Positions 56,611 through 64,000 of a DNA stretch of 64,000 nucleotides are shown one piece after another. Origin of the DNA: Ceriagrion tenellum. Taxonomy: Eukaryota; Arthropoda; Insecta; Odonata; Coenagrionidae. The notes under the pieces were generated by a model. The model saw only the letters and a program-made list of their open reading frames with translations, ran no database searches and was not told the DNA's origin. Both the position numbers and the translations under genes were made by a program. How positions within the stretch are numbered: the first letter of the stretch is position 1; the number at the start of each line of letters is the position of its first letter. The stretch lies in assembly GCA_963169105.1 (NCBI GenBank), contig OY720632.1, forward strand, positions 59,119,136 to 59,183,135. Reading direction: 5' to 3'.

Positions 56611-57097
56611 GACAAATTTTAACCTATCCGGGACTAGCCACGGAGTTCCACTTATACGGAGTCACCCGCAATGCACAAATGTGCGAATTTCCACAGAGAA
56701 AAAAATCATCCGCCTTGACCGGGATTCGAACCCGGATCCCTCGATTTCCGGCCGAGTTTCGGCCAGTTAAGCTACCGAGGCGTCCTCTTCCCCTGTGGAT
56801 TTTTGTGACCTTTACGGGACTAGATGTTCTCGACTGCCGGACATACAAGGTAACAATCAGTCGCTACTGAGCGCCTAGCGCCACTGCCCACGAGGAAAGA
56901 TCGTATTTTGAACACAGAGAGACGTTCACTCTTATTTGACAAATTTTACGCTATCCGGGACTAGCCACGGAGTTCCACTTTTACGGAGTCACCCGCAATG
57001 CACAAATGTGCGAATTTCCACATAGAAAAAAATCATCCGCCGGGTTCGAATCCCGGTCAAGGCGGATGATCTTTTTCTCTGTGGAAATTCGCACATT
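56611..57097. repeat. Direct 104-bp repeats containing inverted tRNA-like arms
   Basis: 56611-56714 and 56938-57041 match at 100 of 104 positions. The first copy runs into a minus-strand tRNA-like sequence (56710-56790). In the second copy, the 19-bp T-arm core (57042-57060) is in the opposite orientation and is followed by the complement of the preceding 37 bp (57061-57097). The second copy is therefore a snapback inverted duplication centred on the T-arm. Confidence 0.9.
56710..56790 (-). mobile_element. tRNA-like head of a SINE
   Basis: On the minus strand, GCCTCGGTAGCTTAACTGGC resembles the acceptor/D-arm region, CTCGGCCGGAAATCGAG an anticodon arm, and CCGGGTTCGAATCCCGG a perfect T-arm. 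The acceptor strands pair with one mismatch and one G-U. A poly-T follows. The likeness is good, but the D-arm does not close and the copy is embedded in a repeat, so I treat it as a SINE head rather than a working tRNA gene. Confidence 0.55.
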
Positions 57098-57099
57098 AC

Positions 57100-58535
57100 T
57101 AATTCTATTCCCTAGCTCTTGCTTGTGGAGCCTTGAGGAGGTAGATGGCGTATTTTAAAATCCTTTTTTTTTGTTCAAAACTTTCAAGTAATTATTCTAG
57201 AAGGCTTTCGAGTGAAATCGGTGTCCCATTAGTGAGAATGAACGGCATCAAGGTTACCTCGATTGATCGAGGTTTGGAGAATCAAATGCATAGTATAGCG
57301 TGAGTGAGATTGGAGGCTTGGTCGGCACGTTTGTGGGAGTGATTGATTTCCTTTAAGAATCTCCCGGGAGCGATGGTGGGGAATTCAAAAGCAGATTGTG
57401 ACGGCAGTTTGCCGAAAGGGAAGAACGCGAGTGAGTGAGTGTTAGGTGGGGGTTCGTTTTGCGTACTTGGACGAAAAAGAAGACGCAGCGATTCCGCCAT
57501 AAATTCGCCGAGCACATCCGGTCGCGCTTGTGGCTACGTCATGCGCTCTCCCCTCGCTAGGTGGCTGCTTCATCTCTTCGAGCGCAGATGATGCAGTCAA
57601 TATCGATACCGAAGATCCTTGGAAATATAATGGCGCCGTTAAAATTCTTTGGCTTGCGATGGTTTGGAGGGGGGGGGGGTGCATTAAGATAAAATATTTT
57701 GTCCTTAATTTCTCCGTCGATTGATGTAATTGAGCCGATGAGTGGTGACGGCATTCTAGGTCTTCTACTTTTTCATTTTTCCCGTCGTTCAACCCTTGCC
57801 TTACTGCTTTAATGTTTTTTTCGTCGCTCGGAAATTCTCTTAATTTATAACACAGCAATTTTGGGGTTCCTTAATATCAATCCGTAAGTTTTTAGTACAT
57901 TTGATCATCTTAAAGATTATTCTTAGTCCTTTTATATTTGAGTTAAACGAAGTAATTATTACTGTATACGGGATTACCATTAAAAGAATTGTTAGCCCTT
58001 GGATTGCATTTTTATCAAGTTTTATATTTTTATTTTCTTCAAGCTTCTTACTTAATATTGCCGACGTCTTTTTCTGTCCTCTTTCTTGTTATGCCCTGTT
58101 ATACCGCTCTCCTATTGATTCTCTTTTTTTCTCTCTCGTTTCCTCCTCGTTTTTACTTGTCTTCTTTTCCTCTGCCGCTACTACTTCTTTCTTCACCCCT
58201 GTGATCCTTTACTCTTGGATGTTATCTTAAATGAAATTATACATTAGTGTAGTTTAAGGACTCGAATGTGTGCTGCTGGAATTAGTTTTTTCCATTGCTT
58301 TCAACATTGTTGGCCATTCTTCAAGCTCTTGTAGTCTATAAATGGCGCGAAATGCTTAGAATCTTCTGCAGAGATTATATCCATTGTGGAAATACAGATG
58401 TATATGTAGGATTCAGGATACTGTCTAAAACGTGACTGCCAGCCCATTGTCTAATCGTTCCTTGATGATAATTTGTTATCCTTCGAACCATATGGTGTCC
58501 GGACAAAGCTCAGAAACCCGGGTAGCAAATTCACT
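57100..58535. other. Unannotated stretch
   Basis: A 138-codon minus-strand frame at 57442-57858 and a 109-codon plus-strand frame at 57901-58230 lack recognised domains. The latter is T-rich and hydrophobic by composition. A G-run lies at about 57669-57679. Confidence 0.4.
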
Positions 58536-58539
58536 GGTG

Positions 58540-58665
58540 ATGGTCGGATTCCCATACATAACCCTGGTACTCGTCGTTACCTGTTATGCCCACGCGCACG
58601 CTCAATGCAGGGGCTTTGTGATGGTTGGTGCCAAGGCTGACTCCGTCTATGGTGCGCTTTCGGAG
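58540..58665 (+). CDS. Possible signal-peptide-encoding exon, unrecognised
   Basis: From ATG at 58540 (G at -3 and G at +4) the frame encodes MVGFPYITLVLVVTCYAHAH and then AQCRGFVMVGAKAD. A hydrophobic core followed by AHA|Q is a good signal-peptidase pattern. CGGAG|GTAACT at 58665/58666 could be a splice donor, though not a strong one. The frame would otherwise stop at 58710. No family is recognised and a chance ORF is quite possible. Confidence 0.25.
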
Positions 58666-58711
58666 GTAACTCCACCTGCAGTTGGTACTGTTATAGCATC
58701 AGGTACCTAAC

Positions 58712-59815
58712 TATCAATGAAATTTGATTATACTCATCATTCAACGAGGAAAGACGGAAGTGCAGGTTTTCAAGTGTCGTTCCTTTACTGATGTACCTGC
58801 CTATCGTGAGTCACCCGTCTCCGAATATGCATGAATATGTGCAAAAGTTGGGGCGAAAACCGAAAATGCGAGAGAGGTCAATTTATCATTCCCTTGGGCA
58901 AGGAATTGAACCCTGTCTCAAATCGTTCCTTTGATTTTTTTCTGCGGCATTCACAAAAGTTTCGAAAATCAGTGAAGGCGAACGACTCTTCCATTGTAAT
59001 GAATTTCATTCTTGTAGGCGTATCGTGAGAGGGTGCATCTGACGGTTACAATTCTTTAAATCCGTTGATGTGAAGAAAAGCTGACCTTTTCGTAAAAAAT
59101 CATGTAAGAGTTTCGGTCGCGGCTATACAAGTCAGAGCACATCCTTCACCCTACGTATTTGCTTGAATTGTTACAAAAATTCCAAATGTCATTGATGATC
59201 ATCCTTTGCATTCAAAAACCAATGTTCTGTAACAATAAAGCAGATTAGATGACGAGTGTACGATATGAGGGACAATTATTTCAGCCATCGAAGCCGATTG
59301 CTGTGCCATTTCCATTGAGTGAACGTAATTATACTTTAGCAATTGTAGTAACTTGCTAATAATTCAAAAGAATTGATAAGTTAGTGCTTAAATTTTACTG
59401 CCACTCGATTTCGTGGAAGAATTATCTTCTTATCCAAAGTTTTTTTCGCAAAAATAGCATTCATATTAGAAGAAATAATATTTTTCCATTCATTCCTCCC
59501 TTCGTGGTTTTAATTAGCCTTGGATTTCACGTTTCATTTGCGAAAAAAATATATCGTGAAAAATGTATGATTTTGTACTTCGTGTCCGAGGGCACGTTTT
59601 TAAGTAGCCAGCATGCGAATTAAATGAGATTTGGGTCATTTTGTGGTGGGATCGTGTTCGGGGAGCCTATGGTTGTCTGTATGCGAGGTGAGTAATGCAT
59701 TGCGATTTAAATGCATCAAACGCGTGGTAAAAGATGGGAACCTCTATCTGATAGAAGGTAAAAATTTGGAATATATTTGTTTCGAAAGTTTGATGTAGAC
59801 TAATTTTTGCCGGAC
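58712..59815. other. Unannotated AT-rich stretch
   Basis: I see no gene or repeat that I can support. Confidence 0.5.
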
Positions 59816-59819
59816 GTTC

Positions 59820-60358
59820 AGCTTATTCTGCTAGTGCCAAACTATTATGGTAGAGATGATCACAGGCTTAAAATCAAGGAAATGTACCGTAGAACCAATA
59901 AATTTAAAGTGTCATTTTTTCCACCTTCAATAAGGGACCATAATCGTTGCGATGGATTAGTCCTGGGAAACTTTGACCCTTACTGGATAAAGTAGGTTTT
60001 GCACTTGTGCTAAATGTCTGGATGTCATTGTTAGCTACAAACCCCACATGAAACATCCGGCCAGATATAGCTCCTACGTAACTTAGTACCTTGTATAACT
60101 ATTCTTTAGCCGCATTTATAATACTTACCAGTCGTTGGTAATAGTATACTGCGTATTAACATGGTCGTTTACGTAGCATTATACTATTTAAGGACCGACC
60201 ACGTATTGTCATCCTGATTGCTTTTGGCCTGCGCCTGGCATCAGGCGAGCGTGCGCGGTTCTGATTTCAGCTGGGATGAGTGTTGCATGCTTGGTGTGGA
60301 ATCACCCTATGCCACACGTACTAGTGGTGGCTTGCACGGTATTTCGTAGATGTAGATG
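59820..60358 (+). mobile_element. CR1-type LINE 3' end, copy 3
   Basis: The last codons of the reverse transcriptase remain: RRTNKFKVSFFPPSIRDHNR, equivalent to the IRDHN region of copy 1 at 9360-9420. The 3' end CTTGGTGTGGAATCACCC...GTGGCTTGCACGG with terminal GTAGATGTAGATG (60347-60358) matches copies 1 and 2. The middle (about 60020-60270) is longer than in copy 1 and may contain an insertion. Confidence 0.78.
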
Positions 60359-60361
60359 AAC

Positions 60362-61925
60362 GCATTCTTAATAGCTTAAGTTTACAACCACCGAAGCGTA
60401 CAAGGGAAACGCCTTGGGTGTGATCAGCAATATCTTGTCCACCTTCGACGCGAGTCGGTGGAGGAGTGGCCAGGAATAGTCATGGTTTGCGTTGCCAAGA
60501 TTTGAAGTTCGCTTTGGGACTGATGTTTGAACGGTCAAATGAATTAATGAATGCGCCGAAGCCGAATATTTTCGAATGGGATTTGGCGTTCAAATACATT
60601 TAGAGGTTAGCGTTAAGAGTGAATGCTTTCAAAAATGCGTCGTGATATAGTGGCGCAGGTGATACATTCGTAGGACCCAGTGTGTCGCTTTCACTTAAGC
60701 TTCTGGCGCTGTGTAGTGAACGATTTAAGGACATGGGCTATGAAACTTTCAATATTCTGCGAAACAGGGGAGTAAGATTGTATAGCTTACATGGTTGGAA
60801 TACCATTCTAATTGCTACCAACACAAGCTTAAGTTTTTCTGCTGTCAACGGAGGTTGTTTAGTTCAGAGCGAGGGTAGAAAATTAACATAAGTGTGTAAA
60901 CGTAAATTTAGGCTCTTGTGACTTGTTTCTTACTCTTTTATACTATAATTTGAATTAAGGTTGATGAATTTTTCTCGTGAGAGCTTCTAAACACTAACCC
61001 TTCCGCCTTAAACTTTACTTAAGTGTTCTAGCAATGAACAATTGTGGAATAAAACGAAATTTCCGAGCAATTCCATTGCAGAGTAAATTCGTCTATCTTC
61101 CATTCAATGTTGGTACCGTTACAAGTACGCATGTAGATGTTCCTTGGAAATTGCTAGGTGTGGCAAATTTTAGGATTCTAGTCGTTACTAGGAAAATAGT
61201 TCTCTTATCGTTCAGCTCGTGTAACGTTCTTCTCTTCTGTGGCCTTTTGTTGTTCCATCCTTCCGTTTGTCGCTCAGTACAAAGTCTTTGGCACTTTCTA
61301 TTTTCGTTATGAGTCTCATTTATCCCTAGCGCGAGAACTTGATTCCCTCCTGGTTTATCTTGCAATCACTTTTAGTCCGGATACACTTCAGTAACCCAAC
61401 TATGATGCTTCATAGATGCCTGCAATTAGAAGTAAATTCACATATATTTTGCGAATAGTACTTACAAAATTTTATCGGTCGTGATTTTTTCATTTGTGGA
61501 TTGGGACAAAAAATATTTCAGTTAAAAATATTACGTTACCGCATGTATTCCATCTTGTCGATCATTTTGTTGCCTCATCGATAGTAGCGGTTCCCAACCT
61601 GTTGATACACGAGAAAATCTTGATGATGTTCGAAGTGTGGTAAGGTTACTGCGACGTACTGTACTGTTTAGGGTACTTTTCGAGGGAAATGGGTTACCTT
61701 GGAGTGCAGAAGTTGAAGGAAATGGAAAACACTGGTTTCGTGGCGCCTTTGAACAAATAATAGCTGCTTCAAGTGTAAAAACGTGCGGCGATCCATTACG
61801 ATGCTGGGGGTGGGGATCCGATACGACTCGTATGCTGGGGATGTGAGCCTTGCGCGTGAAAAAAACGCTCCATGATATTTGTAGTGGTATGAATGAGTTA
61901 CTCATGAAGTTGAAAAATGGAAGAA
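60362..61925. other. Unannotated stretch
   Basis: Frames of 69 to 124 codons occur on both strands, for example 61531-61905 on the minus strand, but none has a recognised motif. I see no repeat that I can support. Confidence 0.4.
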
Positions 61926-61929
61926 ATGA

Positions 61930-62252
61930 GATGCTGGATTGATGTAGTGGCTAGGTGCTGCCTCAAATCCCTCGGGGCCCGTGGTCGAATCCCGGCGTTG
62001 GCTGGAGTTTTCTATAGAATCCGGATCCCTACTCCTGCTGCTGCGTGGTAAGCATTTCAATTAGAGTGTATCAATCCTTCGGACGGAACAATAAATCGTG
62101 GCCCCGTTGGCGCCTGTCGTTAAGAGAAGACATGCTCACGCCGGGTTTCTCTCCACCCTTCTTCCACGTCCCAGCGGCGCCTCCCATAGCAATAGATCCC
62201 GCTTCCCCGTTGGCGAATATTACCTCAGTTTTCGGTCGCCTCTCCTAGTAGG
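61930..62252 (+). mobile_element. tRNA-derived SINE family S1, copy 3
   Basis: The B-box-like GTGGTCGAATCCCGGC is followed by the S1 body in order: ATCCGGATCCCTACTCC, CAATCCTTCGGACGGAAC, TGGCGCCTGTCGTTAAGAG, CTCACGCCGGGTTTCTCTCC and GTCGCCTCTCCTAG. It lacks the 80-bp duplication of copy 1. Confidence 0.82.
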
Positions 62253-62254
62253 CA

Positions 62255-63020
62255 ACCGGGTGTCAAGCTTGATGGATGATTGCTTATTTGAATATCTATT
62301 ATAATTCATTGCTGCCTTTATTTTGTTTATTGGGTTTAGTCGGAATATTGATTAATTTTTAGTCATTTTGCTTGTTGCTTAGTTGCTTAAATTATTATTA
62401 TTGGAGTGGTAAAATATGAATGACTAAGGCTATCAGCGAGAGCTCAGATTGATACTGAAACAGTCGAAGGCTCCCTGAGCCCAATTCCGTTCCCATACGT
62501 TGAAATTGTGCACACCGCATGGCAATCGGTCGATCTATTGAAAAGGTCTAGATTGATAATAAGTGACTGCGCACTAATGCGCGTCCTAAATATCGCTTCC
62601 GTTGCCAAATAGTGTCAGAATCTGAGAGCTGGGGTTGCAAGGGGCCGATGAGAATTCTTCCCCTCTATTCGCCCTCTGTTATGGACGAGGTATCCTTTTA
62701 TCCATTCCGTGCTAAAAGCTCGGAACCCTTTAATGGTCTTAAGGTCTTTATTGCCACTCACTCGCCTATCCTTTTATATTGTTGACCCCGTAAGGATTGA
62801 AGAGTTCTTGGAAGCAAAGGTTGCTATGTGAGCGAATTATCTCTGTTATTGATTGCTGCCATTCCAGAATCCCGTTGACTCGATATATTTATCGTTTACC
62901 TCGCCGTAAACGTGCCTCTTAGTGGTCGCTGTTTTAACATTCGGCGATGCGTGCACCTAATATGTTGCCAACAGACGCCACCGCGAGCTCCTATTTTGTA
63001 TTCACCTTGCTTACAATTTG
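62255..63020. other. Unannotated stretch
   Basis: I see no gene or repeat that I can support. Confidence 0.5.
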
Positions 63021-63026
63021 TAATTA

Positions 63027-63520
63027 CAGTAAACTCCCGTTTATCCGAATCGCGTTTATCCGAAATCCGCTTTATCCGAACAAAATGTTCCAACTGCCCC
63101 TACCCGATCTTCATCCAATGAATACCATGGCGACCCGTTAATTATTTGGTGGTAACACCTTTTCATATATTTACATACTCTATCAACCACGCAAATTACG
63201 CAGTGGCGCTATTCAAGTTAACGATCGTTCGCATGTTCACGCTCCGCACGATCCATCCGTCCGTCCGACCGTAACGCGTACTAATCTTGCACATGCACCC
63301 GCTCATTCCGACGGTCGGACGGACGGAATGCAATTTTTCAATCAAAAACATGTAGGCTTGTTCACAACCATATTAATAGCATTTTATGTACGCACGTTTT
63401 ACGATAATATTTAGCAGTATTGATGCAATTCGGGGTGTTTCACGTGGGACTTCGGTTTATCCGAAATTTTCATTATCCGAACCAGCCGCCGTCCCGATCA
63501 TTTCGGATAAACGGGAGTTT
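63027..63520. mobile_element. pogo/Tigger-like nonautonomous element
   Basis: The left end is CAGTAAACTCCCGTTTATCC after a TA dinucleotide (63025-63026). The right end is the complement, GGATAAACGGGAGTTT. TTATCCGAA occurs several times near both ends. CAGT termini with TTATCCG motifs and TA targets are typical of the pogo/Tigger branch of Tc1/mariner elements. The right end lacks the final four bases and the TA, so that terminus is damaged. An internal inverted repeat (CCGTCCGTCCGACCGT / ACGGTCGGACGGACGG, about 63255-63330) sits in the middle. No transposase frame is present. Confidence 0.75.
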
Positions 63521-63524
63521 AATT

Positions 63525-64000
63525 TATTATGTTACGAGAGGGATTTGAAGAAAGTCACGCACGGGCGGCGTAAAGTTTGGCGCTATATTGAAATTTTCGG
63601 TACTTAATTCTATGCGTGTCATTCATTCAGTGGGGATGATGTCATTATAATGGCTTTTATGACTTATTTCACCAAATGCTTTAATCTTGTTAGGTTTTTC
63701 CTGTTCGCAAAATAAGGATATGTCAATTTTTAATTTTTTTGTGCTACTTTTGGATAGATTGTTTAATGAAGCATTTAATATTGGAAAACAGTTAAAAATC
63801 ATTCTGTTCCTCCTAGGTATGAATGAGAACCTTTTTGTCTATCTTGTTATGAGGTTAAATACCCCTGTTCCTACGAGAGACTATTTAAAAACTTGCAATT
63901 CACGTGGTGGTCTTGACAGGTGAGTTGCAATGAGGTAACAGGGATGCGGAGTTACTCTACCCATTTTCTTCATATCATCCGAACTAATTTGCCCATTTAA
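63525..64000. other. Unannotated stretch to the window end
   Basis: A 78-codon frame at 63687-63923 has no recognised domain. I see nothing else. Confidence 0.4.

Noticed and set aside
56710..56790. Functional tRNA gene
   Set aside because: T-arm and acceptor pairing are good, but the D-arm does not close and the sequence is part of a repeated SINE-like unit.

Overview
The window looks like a stretch of arthropod, probably insect, nuclear DNA. Most of it is AT-rich and noncoding, with a few strongly CpG-rich islands, consensus GT-AG splice sites, and many decayed transposons: CR1-type LINE tails, other LINE reverse-transcriptase tails, tRNA-derived SINEs, TTAA- and TA-flanked DNA elements and long foldback repeats. 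There are no operons, no rRNA and no CRISPR. A hemimetabolous insect with a large repeat-rich genome would fit, but I cannot name the species.

Gene content. I can support one gene, on the + strand. Its first recognised coding exon (31714-31913) lies in a CpG island spanning about 29.6-33.1 kb and ends at a consensus donor. A very long coding exon follows at 48920-52604, after a 17-kb intron, and ends at another consensus donor. The phases match exactly: two bases of a codon at the end of exon 1 and one at the start of exon 2. The gene therefore continues beyond the window. The 1295 residues seen are almost wholly disordered, rich in Ser, Glu, Asp and Pro, with a few motif-like islands and no catalytic domain. 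A large signalling scaffold or GEF-type protein is possible, but I cannot assign the family. A 42-residue signal-peptide-like ORF at 58540-58665 is a weak second candidate.

Layout. 1-29 kb is upstream sequence: unique AT-rich DNA with repeats, and a GC-rich island at 20.0-20.9 kb. 29.6-33.1 kb is the promoter and first-exon island. 31.9-48.9 kb is the large intron, which holds LINE and SINE copies, a foldback complex, a hAT-like element and a pyrimidine-rich CpG island at 41.8-42.95 kb. 52.6-64 kb is the next intron or intergenic DNA, with more LINE, SINE, foldback and pogo-like copies.

Most interesting signal. Seven loci (3.8, 12.2, 19.3, 23.7, 28.3, 34.8 and 53.6 kb) carry a short motif resembling a hammerhead ribozyme core: CTGANGA, a four-base-pair hairpin, then GAAAC. 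The hairpin sequence differs between loci but pairing is kept (GACG/CGTC, GATG/CATC, GGAG/CTCC, GACT/AGTC). Five loci hold two copies head to head inside long inverted repeats, always with the CTGA ends facing the centre. One locus is flanked by a 13-bp target-site duplication, and another is interrupted by a SINE with its own 8-bp duplication. Penelope-like or related retroelement relics are the best explanation.
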